The notes beneath the pieces are model-generated. The model made no database searches and was not told where the DNA came from. It worked only from the letters and a program-made list of their open reading frames with translations. From contig NZ_CP025473.1 in NCBI RefSeq assembly GCF_003957375.1, forward strand, positions 707,501 through 771,500: a stretch of DNA of 64,000 bases, in the 5' to 3' direction. Positions 1 through 8,609 of the stretch are shown in pieces. This DNA comes from Enterococcus mundtii (GTDB lineage Bacteria > Bacillota > Bacilli > Lactobacillales > Enterococcaceae). Within the stretch, counting starts at the first letter, position 1; the number at the start of each line of letters is the position of its first letter. The position numbers and the translations under genes are program-made.

Positions 1-308
<308 letters not shown>

Positions 309-400
309 AAAATAAAATGAAAAACTCGGAGAGTTTCTTACTGATACTTCAAATCCAGTTTTGAGTGAACAAGATTTACTCAAAGATAGATAACACCAAG

Positions 401-516
401 TGTGGTGGCGATGGCGAGAAGGATACACCTGTAACCATGCCGAACACAGAAGTTAAGCTTCTTAGCGCCGATTGTAGTGAGGGGTTGCCCCTTGTGAGAG
501 TAGGACGCCGCCACGC
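401..516 (+). rRNA. 5S ribosomal RNA
   Basis: The segment opens with TGTGGTGGCGATGGCGAGAA and closes with GACGCCGCCACGC, so the two ends pair as the 5S terminal helix. The conserved CCGAACACAGAAGTTAAGC block is at about 438-456. The length of ~116 nt is normal for Firmicutes. It lies ~90 nt after the 23S gene and 12 nt before tRNA-Asn. The ends may be off by one or two bases. Confidence 0.96.
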
Positions 517-528
517 TGGTATTATTAT

Positions 529-602
529 TCCGGCATAGCTCAGTTGGTAGTAGCGCATGACTGTTAATCATGATGTCGTAGGTTCGAGTCCTACTGCCGG
601 AG
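529..602 (+). tRNA. tRNA-Asn (anticodon GTT), copy 1
   Basis: The acceptor arms TCCGGCA and TGCCGGA pair, with discriminator G at 602. The anticodon stem CATGA/TCATG encloses the loop CTGTTAA, giving anticodon GTT. The T arm carries GGTTCGAGTCC. No CCA is encoded. It closes the rRNA operon and is directly followed by a hairpin terminator. An identical copy lies at 2125-2198. Confidence 0.97.
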
Positions 603-608
603 TTCTTG

Positions 609-637
609 AAACACAACAGATCCTGTTGTGTTTTTTT
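609..637 (+). terminator. Terminator of the rRNA/tRNA-Asn operon
   Basis: ACACAACAG and CTGTTGTGT form a perfect 9-bp stem around a 3-nt loop and are followed by seven T. It sits 9 nt after the tRNA, so it is the natural end of the rRNA operon transcript. Confidence 0.9.
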
Positions 638-647
638 GTTGTTTTTG

Positions 648-655
648 AAAGAAAT
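648..655. repeat. Target-site duplication, left copy (AAAGAAAT)
   Basis: AAAGAAAT lies immediately before the left end of the insertion sequence, and the same 8 bases lie immediately after its right end at 1780-1787. Eight-base duplications are usual for the ISL3 family. Confidence 0.85.
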
Positions 656-1779
656 GGTTCTTTGTTAATATGGAATACGGGATATGCCTCCTTTAGGGGC
701 GTGGAAAAGCTAAGCAATCGATCAATCATCATTGCTTCAGTAAGAAATGGGTATTTAGGTGCTCGGAAACTTTTCCATTTTTTATATCCATAGTGGTTAA
801 TGTTTGTACGATTTTTTTAGCAGAAAGCGCCAGTTCTTTTTCAGTTTTTCTGCATGGCTTTACTGTCCTGCTTTACGCAGTTCATTCATTTCACGGATAC
901 GCAACTCATTGAAAGCTTGATTCACGTGTTTGCTAATATGAAACCGATCAATCACTACTTTCGCATTTGGCAGAACGCGTTTAGTGAGCTGGAAGTAGGC
1001 GGCGTTCCTGTCTGTGACTAAGAATTTTACTTCTTTTGGATTGGTGCAGCCTAAGAAATAGTTTGTTAATCGAGGTAATTTACGCATAGGTAAGATATCA
1101 ATTAAGTTACCTGTTTCTCCATCCGCGCAAATAAAGATCATTTTATCTTTTATGGAAGTGTGGGAACGAAATTCATCAACCAATCAACCATCCATACTTT
1201 GGGGAGAATCCTCTTAGTGGGCTTTGGTAAATAGCTTTTAAACTCTTTCAATATACGAATAACGACAGTCAAAGATACCTGACAACTTTTCACATTAAAA
1301 GATAAAGAGACTTTTTCAGTCAGTAAAGAAGCAATTTTATATCTGACAGGATCCGCAATTGAATGTCTTGGGCGGACAAAATAGCTTTGAGCAGTCCAAT
1401 GGGGACGACAGTTTTACAGGTATAGCGTTGCTTTTTTAAGCGTATAATCATTGGCATAGGATCGTATTGTTCAAAGCGGACAATGATTTCCTTCTTTCCA
1501 TTTTTCAACACAATTGCTTTCCCATTTCCATCTACCACAGTAGAACCACAACTTCTACAGGCACGAGGATCAGGTGAGAGAATAGCATGAATGATCAATG
1601 TCTTTTCTTTATGAAAGATCTCGTAAGAGAACTCAGTAATCATCAAATTTTTATCTATTAATCTCAGCATTTTTTTGATAGAATCATTCATATAGCATAT
1701 CGTCCTCTCAGTTGTTTATTTTGTGGTGATTTAATCATACTAGAGAACGATATGCTTTTTTAACATAAATTGTAGAGCC
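656..1779 (-). mobile_element. Degenerate ISL3-family insertion sequence
   Basis: This 1124-bp element is bounded by imperfect inverted ends: GGTTCTTTGTTAAT on the left, and GGCTCTACAATTTAT reading inward from the right. Perfect AAAGAAAT duplications flank it. The interior carries a broken ISL3-type transposase on the minus strand (N-terminal CxxC zinc-finger region, then a DDE core). Intact ISL3 elements are usually ~1.3-1.5 kb, so this copy is internally shortened and cannot encode its own transposase. The intact duplication shows it arrived by transposition and then decayed in place. The family call rests on protein motifs and the 8-bp duplication; which IS it is cannot be told without a database. 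Confidence 0.85.
670..1691 (-). pseudogene. ISL3-family transposase, frameshifted and C-terminally truncated
   Basis: Reading from 1691 down, the N-terminus (MNDSIKKMLRLIDKN) and the CRSC zinc-finger half are in one frame until about 1410. There the frame shifts and continues as a helix-rich segment to about 1183. After a second shift the DDE-type core follows (for example FICADGETGN and VVIDRFHISKHVNQAF). An in-frame TAA follows the codons for RKAGQ near 860. A further fragment (RAPKYPFLTEAMMIDRLL) is readable at about 690-760. Coding similarity stops at about 670, roughly 14 bases before the element boundary, so the last ~100 or more residues of a normal ~430-residue transposase are missing. 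It is not functional. Confidence 0.85.
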
Positions 1780-1787
1780 AAAGAAAT
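1780..1787. repeat. Target-site duplication, right copy (AAAGAAAT)
   Basis: This exact copy of the bases at 648-655 directly abuts the right inverted end GAGCC of the insertion sequence. Confidence 0.85.
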
Positions 1788-1814
1788 CAATAAGCTCAAA
1801 CATCCTGGAGAAAT

Positions 1815-1846
1815 AAAAAAAGACAACGTTGAAGTAACGCTGTCTT
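1815..1846 (-). terminator. Terminator of tRNA-Thr
   Basis: On the minus strand, AAGACAGCGTT and AACGTTGTCTT form an 11-bp stem with one G-T pair and a 5-nt loop, followed by a run of T. It starts 7 nt after the tRNA-Thr 3' end. Confidence 0.88.
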
Positions 1847-1852
1847 ACAAAA

Positions 1853-1925
1853 AGCCACTTGACGGGCTTGAACCGTCGACCTCTTCCTTACCATGGAAGC
1901 GCTCTACCAGCTGAGCTAAAGCGGC
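1853..1925 (-). tRNA. tRNA-Thr (anticodon GGT)
   Basis: On the minus strand the acceptor arm GCCGCTT pairs with AAGTGGC (one G-T), with discriminator T. The anticodon stem CTTCC/GGAAG encloses ATGGTAA, giving anticodon GGT for threonine codons ACC/ACT. The T arm contains GGTTCAAGCC. The gene stands alone, with its own promoter and terminator, between the two tRNA-Asn copies. Confidence 0.95.
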
Positions 1926-1942
1926 ATTTTTACTACCTAAAT

Positions 1943-1971
1943 AGGATAACTAATTTATGGTCATTTGTCAA
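1943..1971 (-). promoter_or_regulatory. Promoter of tRNA-Thr
   Basis: The minus strand shows TTGACA (1966-1971), a 17-bp spacer and TATCCT (1943-1948), ending 17 bp before the tRNA 5' end. This is a near-consensus sigma-A promoter. Confidence 0.8.
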
Positions 1972-2079
1972 TAACTTTTCTCTTTGAACAGACAACATTT
2001 AAAAGAAATTGAGTTGTTTTTCACAAATATAAAATAACGATGGTTAATTAGTAATTATTTAAAAATTCGAAAAAAAGTA

Positions 2080-2108
2080 TTGCGTTATATGATGAAAATT
2101 GATATTAT
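2080..2108 (+). promoter_or_regulatory. Promoter of the second tRNA-Asn
   Basis: TTGCGT (2080-2085), a 17-bp spacer and TATTAT (2103-2108) lie 16 bp before the tRNA. This copy is therefore independently transcribed, unlike copy 1, which rides on the rRNA operon. Confidence 0.75.
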
Positions 2109-2124
2109 ATTTATGTAATTTGAT

Positions 2125-2198
2125 TCCGGCATAGCTCAGTTGGTAGTAGCGCATGACTGTTAATCATGATGTCGTAGGTTCGAGTCCTACTGCCGGAG
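2125..2198 (+). tRNA. tRNA-Asn (anticodon GTT), copy 2
   Basis: All 74 bases match the tRNA-Asn at 529-602, including anticodon GTT and discriminator G. The flanks differ, apart from one or two bases at the 5' boundary. It has its own promoter and terminator. Confidence 0.97.
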
Positions 2199-2204
2199 TA
2201 ATAC

Positions 2205-2238
2205 AAAAAGTCTAGGAGAGTTCTCTTAGACTTTTTTT
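2205..2238 (+). terminator. Terminator of tRNA-Asn copy 2
   Basis: AGTCTAGGAGA and TCTCTTAGACT pair with one G-T wobble over a very short loop, followed by seven T. It begins 7 nt after the tRNA. Confidence 0.88.
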
Positions 2239-2299
2239 GTTTTCCAACGGAAATACGCAAATTGAATCGCATGATTGTTCTGAATTTTCAGAATAGAAC

Positions 2300-2328
2300 G
2301 TTGTAATTCAAAGGGTTAAAGAGTAAAA
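2300..2328 (+). promoter_or_regulatory. Probable pepC promoter
   Basis: TTGTAA (2300-2305), a 17-bp spacer and TAAAAT (2323-2328) lie ~35 bp before the pepC start. GGAAGGAT is the ribosome binding site. Confidence 0.6.
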
Positions 2329-2362
2329 TGGAGATATATTTTCAATCGGGAAGGATGATTAA

Positions 2363-3691
2363 ATGAACGCGATTACACCAGATATGACAAAAAAATTTGC
2401 CGATCAATTTCAAACGAATAAAAAGCAGCAAGCCTTACAAAATGCTGTTGTAAAAAATGGGATCACAGCTTCAGCAGAAAATATTGCTTCACATACAAAA
2501 AACACACCGGTATTTTCTGTAGATCTAGCGACTGGGAAAGTCTCAAACCAAAAACAATCTGGCCGTTGCTGGATGTTTGCGGCGTTGAATACATTCCGTC
2601 ACAAATTGTTGAATCAATTCCACTTGAAAGAATTTGAATTATCCCAAAATTATACTTTCTTTTGGGATAAATACGAGAAAGCAAACTATTTTTATGAAAA
2701 TATTCTTGCAACTGGTAATGAAGCATTAGACAGTCGTAAAGTCGCTTTTTTACTAGCTGTTCCCCAACAAGATGGTGGACAATGGGATATGATCGTATCA
2801 TTATTCCAAAAATATGGTGTCGTACCAAAATCAGTGATGCCAGAAAGCGCGAATAGCTCAAATTCTCGTGATTTGAATAACTATTTAAACAAATTATTGC
2901 GTAAAGACGCCGTTAAACTACGTCAATTAGTGGCAGAAGGAAAAACAAATGAAGAGATCCAAGTAGAAAAAGAAAAGATGTTAGCTGGGATCTATCAATT
3001 TCTAACAACTTCTTTAGGTACTCCACCAACTGAATTTGATTTTGAGTATCGAGACGAAGAAAAAAATTACCATATCGATCAACAATTGACTCCGCAAATG
3101 TTTTACGATAAATATATTGGTGTAAATTTGGATGATTATGTAAGTATCATCAATGCACCGACGGCAGACAAGCCTTACGATCGCTCTTATACGGTTGAAA
3201 TGTTAGGGAATGTTGTGGGAGGAAAAGAAGTCAAATATCTTAATGTCGATATGACAACGTTCAAAAATTTAGCGATTGCTCAATTGGAACAAGGAGAATC
3301 TGTGTGGTTTGGGTGTGATGTTGGTCAATCTTCTACAAGAGATAGTGGCATCATGGCAACAGACGTTTATGAGATGGATGAATTATTTGATTTAGATTTT
3401 TCTATGACGAAAGCGGAGCGTTTGGATCATGGAGAAAGCTTGATGACTCACGCGATGGTCTTGACTGGTGTCGATTTAGTTGATGGAAAATCAACGAAAT
3501 GGAAAGTCGAAAACAGCTGGGGAGAAAAAGTCGGAGATAAAGGGTTTTTTGTGATGAGTGACGAGTGGATGGATGAATATACGTATCAAATCGTTGTCCG
3601 CAAAGATTTATTGACGGAAGAACAGCTAGCCGCATTTAATGCTGAACCAATTTTATTAGCTCCTTGGGACCCAATGGGGGCATTAGCTTAA
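2363..3691 (+). CDS. pepC: Aminopeptidase C (bleomycin-hydrolase family)
   Basis: This 442-residue cytosolic cysteine aminopeptidase removes N-terminal residues from peptides and is part of the general peptide-use machinery of lactic acid bacteria. The papain-type catalytic residues are visible: Cys in QSGRCWMFAALN (about residues 64-75), His in LMTHAMVLTG (about 361-370) and Asn in KVENSWGE (about 382-389). Length is typical of the family, which forms barrel-shaped hexamers with the active sites inside. It is a single gene with its own promoter and a strong terminator after it. The ATG follows a GGAAGGAT site. Confidence 0.96.
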   Translation: MNAITPDMTKKFADQFQTNKKQQALQNAVVKNGITASAENIASHTKNTPVFSVDLATGKVSNQKQSGRCWMFAALNTFRHKLLNQFHLKEFELSQNYTFFWDKYEKANYFYENILATGNEALDSRKVAFLLAVPQQDGGQWDMIVSLFQKYGVVPKSVMPESANSSNSRDLNNYLNKLLRKDAVKLRQLVAEGKTNEEIQVEKEKMLAGIYQFLTTSLGTPPTEFDFEYRDEEKNYHIDQQLTPQMFYDKYIGVNLDDYVSIINAPTADKPYDRSYTVEMLGNVVGGKEVKYLNVDMTTFKNLAIAQLEQGESVWFGCDVGQSSTRDSGIMATDVYEMDELFDLDFSMTKAERLDHGESLMTHAMVLTGVDLVDGKSTKWKVENSWGEKVGDKGFFVMSDEWMDEYTYQIVVRKDLLTEEQLAAFNAEPILLAPWDPMGALA

Positions 3692-3706
3692 TTTCAATAT
3701 CAATCA

Positions 3707-3748
3707 AAACAGATACAGAGACTTGATAGTTTTCTGTATCTGTTTTTT
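3707..3748 (+). terminator. pepC terminator
   Basis: AACAGATACAGA and TCTGTATCTGTT make a 12-bp stem around a 13-nt loop, with T residues following. Confidence 0.9.
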
Positions 3749-3784
3749 GTTAATTTCTTGATTTCAGGATTTTATAAATACCTG

Positions 3785-3846
3785 TGTTATACTTTAAAAT
3801 GATATAGGAGTTGTTGCGGGCGTGCTTGATCGATGAATCATCGATC
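3785..3846 (+). promoter_or_regulatory. Extended -10 promoter and leader dyad before the kinase-thioesterase pair
   Basis: TGTTATACT (TG at 3785-3786, TATACT at 3788-3793) looks like an extended -10. Downstream in the leader, GATCGATG-AAT-CATCGATC (3828-3846) is a perfect 8-bp dyad ending 14 bp before the ribosome binding site. It could be an operator or an RNA hairpin; there is no T run, so it is not a terminator. Confidence 0.5.
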
Positions 3847-3872
3847 TTGTGAAATAGCAAGGAGGAGTGAAA

Positions 3873-4706
3873 ATGGATATCCAAGAAGTGTTAACAGAGA
3901 TTCGTTTGAGTGGTAAGGTGATACCGATTACTGGGGGAGATGTGAATCAAAACTATCGAATTGAAGAACAGCAAAAATCCTATTTTCTAAAAATCCATCC
4001 TCATGTGACCAAACGTTTTTTTGAAGCAGAAGTGGATGGTCTGAAAGAGCTTGCACCACATGTACGAGTACCTGAAACTTATATGTTAGGCGAAACAAAT
4101 GAAGGTGCCTATCTATTGATGGAATGGATTGAACCAGGGAAAGGTGATCCTCGAGAACTGGCAAAAGACTTAGTAAAAATCCATCGTTCAACTGCACCAC
4201 AGTTTGGTTTTCGCAAGGACAATTATCTAGGGAGTTTACCACAGCTCAATACATTTGAAGAAGATTGGTGGACCTTCTTTTTCAAAAATCGCTTGGAGGC
4301 TCAAATCGACATAGCGGAGAAAAACAATCGATGGAATGAAACACGTGAAAAAGAGTATCAGCGGTTAAAAAAAGAACTACTAAATCGTGGCGATCATCGG
4401 AAGATTACGCCTAGCCTCTTGCATGGAGATTTATGGAGTGGTAATGTTTTCTATGACAGGCAAGGAAGACCAGTGTTTATCGATCCAGCAGTTTCTTATG
4501 GGAATCGCGAACAAGATATTGCGATGAGTCAGTTGTTCGGTGGCTTTCGTCCTGAATTCCTGGAAGCTTACCAAGAAAGCTGGCCATTGGAAGAGGGCTG
4601 GGAGAGTCGTTTACCACTCTATCAACTCTATTACTTGTTGGCGCATCTCAATATGTTTGGAGAGAGTTATGGGACACAGGTCGATCATATATTAATGAAG
4701 AAGTAA
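3873..4706 (+). CDS. Fructosamine-kinase family protein (protein deglycation)
   Basis: This 277-residue cytosolic kinase belongs to the fructosamine-3-kinase/aminoglycoside-phosphotransferase fold. Family members phosphorylate sugars bound to protein amines so that the adduct falls off. The conserved catalytic segment LLHGDLWSGNVF is at about residues 186-197 and the metal-binding Asp is in FIDPAVSYGNRE (about 205-216). The substrate is inferred from family only. I use ATG 3873 because GGAGG at 3861-3865 is 7 nt away, whereas the GTG at 3867 is too close to it. The thioesterase gene follows 14 nt later and the two are probably cotranscribed. Confidence 0.85.
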   Translation: MDIQEVLTEIRLSGKVIPITGGDVNQNYRIEEQQKSYFLKIHPHVTKRFFEAEVDGLKELAPHVRVPETYMLGETNEGAYLLMEWIEPGKGDPRELAKDLVKIHRSTAPQFGFRKDNYLGSLPQLNTFEEDWWTFFFKNRLEAQIDIAEKNNRWNETREKEYQRLKKELLNRGDHRKITPSLLHGDLWSGNVFYDRQGRPVFIDPAVSYGNREQDIAMSQLFGGFRPEFLEAYQESWPLEEGWESRLPLYQLYYLLAHLNMFGESYGTQVDHILMKK

Positions 4707-4720
4707 TTGGAGGTTTTCTT

Positions 4721-5470
4721 TTGGCACAAAAATATACAAAAAAACATGAAGTATCTTATTATGAATGTGATATCAACAAAACAATGACTTTTCCGTCCAT
4801 GCTGGGTGTGGTCATCAAGACTTCGGAAGAACAAAGTGATCATTTAGGCCGAGGAACAGACTTTGTCAGTAGCTTTGGCTTGACTTGGGTAATCACGAAC
4901 TATTCGATGAACATCAATCGTTTGCCTCATGTCGGTGAAAAAATCGATGTTACCACACAAGCGATGCAGTATAATAAATTCTTTTGTTATCGTAATTTTT
5001 GGATTCATGATGAGGAAGGAAATGAATTAGTTGAAATCGAATCAGTATTTGTTTTGATGGATCTAGTGAACCGTAAGATGAGTAGTGTGAATGAAGAAAT
5101 CATTGCACCTTTTGAAAGTGAAAAAATCAAGAAAATCAAACGACAAGAAAAAATCGAGCCAATCGAATCGGGCTTGATGTTGCCATATCGTGTGCGATTT
5201 TATGATATTGACAGCAATCAACATGTGAACAATGCGATGTACTTCAACTGGATCATTGATGTTTTAGGTTACGATTTTTTGACAACACATACACCTAAAC
5301 ATGTGTTGATCCGTTTTGATAAAGAAGTTGAATATGGCAATGAGATCGAGAGTCATTATGAACAAACGGTATCTGGAACAGAGGTAAAAACGAGACATGA
5401 GATCAGAATGCAAGAGCAACTTTATTGTGCAGCAAATATCTTATGGGAGAAAAATGAAGAAACAAAATAA
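4721..5470 (+). CDS. Acyl-ACP thioesterase
   Basis: This 249-residue protein has two tandem hot-dog domains. It hydrolyses acyl-ACP to free fatty acid and ACP. The second domain shows the hallmark DSNQHVNNAMYFNW (about residues 166-179). The first begins with the YYECDINKTMTFPSML stretch typical of bacterial FatA-like enzymes. The start is TTG 4721 with GGAGG at 4709-4713; no better ATG exists. It lies 14 nt after the kinase gene. There is no functional link between the two beyond the shared transcript that I can see. A long hairpin follows at 5508-5565. Confidence 0.88.
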   Translation: MAQKYTKKHEVSYYECDINKTMTFPSMLGVVIKTSEEQSDHLGRGTDFVSSFGLTWVITNYSMNINRLPHVGEKIDVTTQAMQYNKFFCYRNFWIHDEEGNELVEIESVFVLMDLVNRKMSSVNEEIIAPFESEKIKKIKRQEKIEPIESGLMLPYRVRFYDIDSNQHVNNAMYFNWIIDVLGYDFLTTHTPKHVLIRFDKEVEYGNEIESHYEQTVSGTEVKTRHEIRMQEQLYCAANILWEKNEETK

Positions 5471-5499
5471 ATCGAGTGAGATAAGATTGTAAGGTATTT

Positions 5500-5600
5500 A
5501 CTTCGATAAATAAGCGCGAAAAACCGAAAATTGTTCTTCCAATTTTTGGTTTTTCGCGCTTATTTCTGAAGGAGTTTCATTTGGAACTCCGTTTAACAAT
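5500..5600. repeat. Long intergenic palindrome (divergent member of repeat family 1)
   Basis: The arms at 5508-5533 and 5540-5565 pair over 25 of 26 positions around a 6-nt loop. The flanks (CTTCGATAAATAAG before; CTTATTTCTGAAG after, then a CCGTTTA block) match those of the repeats at 33817 and 20935, but the arm interior is different. It lies between two convergent genes and could terminate both. Confidence 0.7.
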
Positions 5601-5672
5601 GATGTGTTTGTAGCTTCTATTGAGTTTTCAATATGATGAGACGTACAAGCTCTGTATTACTCAATTTGATTT

Positions 5673-6641
5673 CTATTGTGTCATAAATTTGATCAACTGT
5701 TCTTCTGACAAGCCACCGTTAATGGCAATCAAAAGTTTTATTCTAGCTTTTTGGCTATTGATACTATTACAAAAAATAACGCCCATACTTGCGAGTTCTT
5801 TTCCGCCACCCTCGTAATCATAGACGGGTTCAGCGATTCCGTTGAAACAACGAGAAACCAAGACTACTGGTATTTTTTGGATCAAGAGTTTCTTTAATGC
5901 TGTTAATGCCTGCGGAGGCAGGTTCCCAGCGCCTAAAGCTTCAATGACCAGACCGTCGACTTTCGAATGGGCAAGTGCTTCTAATAAATCACCTTGCATA
6001 CCCGCATAGGCTTTGACGATTGGGATCGTTCCTTTGACTGATGCGATATCTAGTCTTTGCGCTTCAAGTAATTCTTGCATAAACAATATACGATTTTTAG
6101 TGATCAAACCGATTGGTCCTAACGTAGGAGTACGAAAAGTAGCAACATTAGTCGTGTGGGTTTTAGTGACATAGCGTGCTGAGTGGATCTCATCGTTCAT
6201 CACCACCAAAACACCTTTGTCTTTTGCTTCATCACAACTTGCTACCCGGATCGCACTTTCAAAATTATATAGACCATCGCTACCTAACTCATTACTTGAA
6301 CGCATCGCTCCTGTTAAGACGATCGGTAATTTATCACCAATCGTTGAGTCTAGAAAAAATGCTGTTTCTTCCAACGTATCTGTCCCATGGGTGATCACGA
6401 CACCTTGGATGTCAGAAAGAACGGCTTGATTGATTCTTTCTTTAAGTTGTAACATATGTTTAGGCATGATGTGCGGGGAAGGAAGATTAAAGATATCTTC
6501 CATGATCAAATCAACATTTTCTGGAATCGTTACTTCTGCATCTAATAGTGGGTTAGCCACATCTGGACTTACGCCACCTGTTAAAGAATTTTCTTTCATG
6601 GCAATCGTGCCGCCTGTGTGTAAGATAAGAATTTTTTTCAT
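5673..6641 (-). CDS. ansA: Type I L-asparaginase
   Basis: This 322-residue enzyme hydrolyses L-asparagine to aspartate and ammonia. Both signature blocks are present: HTGGTIAM near the N-terminus (nucleophile Thr, about residues 8-15) and VVITHGTDTLEETAFFLD with the second catalytic Thr-Asp-Lys group (about 80-97). There is no signal peptide, so it is the cytosolic type. It is a single gene on the minus strand, convergent with the thioesterase gene across the long palindrome at 5508-5565. The ATG at 6641 is the first start and is preceded by GAGGAAGTTC. Confidence 0.93.
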   Translation of the reverse strand: MKKILILHTGGTIAMKENSLTGGVSPDVANPLLDAEVTIPENVDLIMEDIFNLPSPHIMPKHMLQLKERINQAVLSDIQGVVITHGTDTLEETAFFLDSTIGDKLPIVLTGAMRSSNELGSDGLYNFESAIRVASCDEAKDKGVLVVMNDEIHSARYVTKTHTTNVATFRTPTLGPIGLITKNRILFMQELLEAQRLDIASVKGTIPIVKAYAGMQGDLLEALAHSKVDGLVIEALGAGNLPPQALTALKKLLIQKIPVVLVSRCFNGIAEPVYDYEGGGKELASMGVIFCNSINSQKARIKLLIAINGGLSEEQLIKFMTQ

Positions 6642-6784
6642 TTTCAGAACTTCCTCACGAATAATTTTGCATAGGGTTTCTAGCTTATTGTATACTATAT
6701 AAAAGAGTTTTGCTATGAATGAATCAAACGGAACAACTTGGGAACAAAGATAAAATGAATTTAAACGAATGGAAGTGATTCGTC

Positions 6785-7618
6785 GTGATCAAAATTGGCT
6801 TGACATCATTTAAAGAACATGACAAATTAACAGGAAAAAAAAATAATACTCTTTACGATTATGCGAGTGTCCTTTCATTCGTCGAATTAGATACCGCCTA
6901 TTATGGTATCCCAAGAAAGTCCTCTGTGGAGAAGTGGGTGAGTGAAGTACCAGCATCTTTTCGCTTCGTGATGAAAGCTTACCAAGGAATCAGTGGTCAA
7001 GGCAACTGGCAGAAGTATTATCAATCCGAAGAAGAGATGATTGAACGCTTTTTAGATGTGATGGCACCGATGAGCGAGTCAGGAAAACTCTTTTGTTTTT
7101 TAGTTCAATTCCCTGCTTCATTTAAATGCACCAAAGAAAATGTTGCCTATTTAAGAAAACTAAGAAAATGGTTCAATGGCTATCCGGTAGCTATTGAGTT
7201 ACGTGACTATTCTTGGTACAGCGACCAATTTCTGTCACGCACGAGACAGTTTATGACTCGTGCGATGTTTTCCTTAGCAATCATTGATGAGCCACAATTA
7301 CTGAATACGACGATTCCTTTCGATCCTTATGTGACAAATACGGATTTTACCCTTTTCCGTTTTCATGGAAGAAATGGGCAAGGTTGGCAAGCAAATGATC
7401 AGGATTGGCGAAAAAAAAGAACGTTGTATCGCTATTCTGAAGAAGAATTACAGGAATTAGCAGCAGCCATCAAAAAAGTAGACGGTGTAACAAAACATGT
7501 TGGGGTGATCTTCAATAATAACTCTGGTGGAGATGCGGCTGAAAATGCTTTGGCATTACAAAAAATCTTAGGAATCGAACCAGATGAGCTTAACCCAAAA
7601 CAAATCGATTTGTTTTGA
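6785..7618 (+). CDS. DUF72-family protein (TIM-barrel fold)
   Basis: This 277-residue cytosolic protein carries DUF72 features: the N-terminal IKIGLTSF strand, the ELDTAYYGIPR block (about 35-45) and FRFVMKAYQGISGQ (about 60-73). The C-terminal VGVIFNNNSGGDAAENAL matches the conserved N/G-rich end of the family. The biochemical role of DUF72 is not established. The start is GTG 6785, 5 nt after GAAGTGATTC; no better start is visible. It is a stand-alone gene with no terminator seen before the next one. Confidence 0.88.
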   Translation: MIKIGLTSFKEHDKLTGKKNNTLYDYASVLSFVELDTAYYGIPRKSSVEKWVSEVPASFRFVMKAYQGISGQGNWQKYYQSEEEMIERFLDVMAPMSESGKLFCFLVQFPASFKCTKENVAYLRKLRKWFNGYPVAIELRDYSWYSDQFLSRTRQFMTRAMFSLAIIDEPQLLNTTIPFDPYVTNTDFTLFRFHGRNGQGWQANDQDWRKKRTLYRYSEEELQELAAAIKKVDGVTKHVGVIFNNNSGGDAAENALALQKILGIEPDELNPKQIDLF

Positions 7619-7738
7619 AGATCTGGCTTTTGTAACCACTCTATATAAAAAGTAGCAAGCACGCCTTACCAATAAGAAATGAAACTGTTCAACTAGGAAT
7701 TTTTACTAAATAATAATCGGAAGAGGTGATGGAACGAC

Positions 7739-8578
7739 ATGATCAAAGCAGTTTTTTTTGATATCGATGGCACATTAGTCAACAACCAGGCAAAAGCGTT
7801 GGCTTCAACTAAATATGCGATTGATCAACTACAAAAAAAAGGCATATTATGCGGTGTTGCCACTGGGCGCAGCCCTGTAAGAATGAAAGAAGTGATCGAT
7901 GAACTTGAACTAGACATGTTCGTCGTCTACAATGGTCAATTAGTCTTTGACCGTAATCAAACGATCGTCGACCATCCTTTTGATAAAACAGTATTAGCGG
8001 ATATCGTTCACTTTTCGGATGCCCATCACCGACAAATCATTTTTGGTGGGCGAGATCAACTAGATGGTTCAACGACAATGATGCTAGGACAATCGATCAT
8101 CATCAAAAAAATCGTCAATCACTTACCCAAAAAATTCCCTGTACGTCTGTTAAAAAAAATCTTGCAAGTGTTCAGTCCTCATCGACAACGAAAACGATAT
8201 GAAACATTAGCGATCTTGAACGAGCCAATTTATCAATGTATTTTATTGAGCCAAACATCTGAGCAAGAAAAGCTTGACCAACGATTCCCAGAGTGTTCGT
8301 TCCAACGTTCCAATCCTTATACGGTCGATATTATTCCTAAAGGGGGGTCAAAATTGTTAGGAATCCAACAATTTGCGACAAATAAAGGAATTGCATTGTC
8401 CGAAATCATGGCGTTTGGCGATCATTACAATGATGTTGAAATGCTAAAAGGAGTTGGAATTGGTGTTGCAATGGGCAATGCGCCAACTGGTGTGAAGCAG
8501 CAAGCTGATTTTGTCACGGCTTCGAATGAAGAGGATGGTATTTATAAAGGTTTGAAGCATTTTGGGATAGTTGATTGA
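7739..8578 (+). CDS. Cof-type HAD phosphatase
   Basis: This 279-residue protein is a haloacid-dehalogenase phosphatase of the Cof subfamily, which acts on small phosphorylated metabolites. Motif I is FFDIDGTLV at the N-terminus (catalytic Asp pair, about 7-15). Motif II/III is read in ATGRSP and in the conserved Lys of PKGGSKLLGI (about 200-209). Motif IV is AFGDHYNDVEML (about 223-234). The substrate cannot be predicted. Its last 8 codons lie just before the start of the MazG-like gene, which suggests a shared transcript. Confidence 0.9.
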   Translation: MIKAVFFDIDGTLVNNQAKALASTKYAIDQLQKKGILCGVATGRSPVRMKEVIDELELDMFVVYNGQLVFDRNQTIVDHPFDKTVLADIVHFSDAHHRQIIFGGRDQLDGSTTMMLGQSIIIKKIVNHLPKKFPVRLLKKILQVFSPHRQRKRYETLAILNEPIYQCILLSQTSEQEKLDQRFPECSFQRSNPYTVDIIPKGGSKLLGIQQFATNKGIALSEIMAFGDHYNDVEMLKGVGIGVAMGNAPTGVKQQADFVTASNEEDGIYKGLKHFGIVD

Positions 8579-8609
8579 ATGTGTGTCAGTTAGGAGGACT
8601 AGAATCATT

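Noticed and set aside
557-793. 78-codon plus-strand open frame starting inside tRNA-Asn and running into the insertion sequence
   Set aside because: It begins within a tRNA, crosses the terminator and the target duplication, and has no ribosome binding site.
5620-5817. 65-codon plus-strand open frame overlapping the 3' end of ansA
   Set aside because: It is antisense to the asparaginase gene, which has full family motifs; no ribosome binding site.
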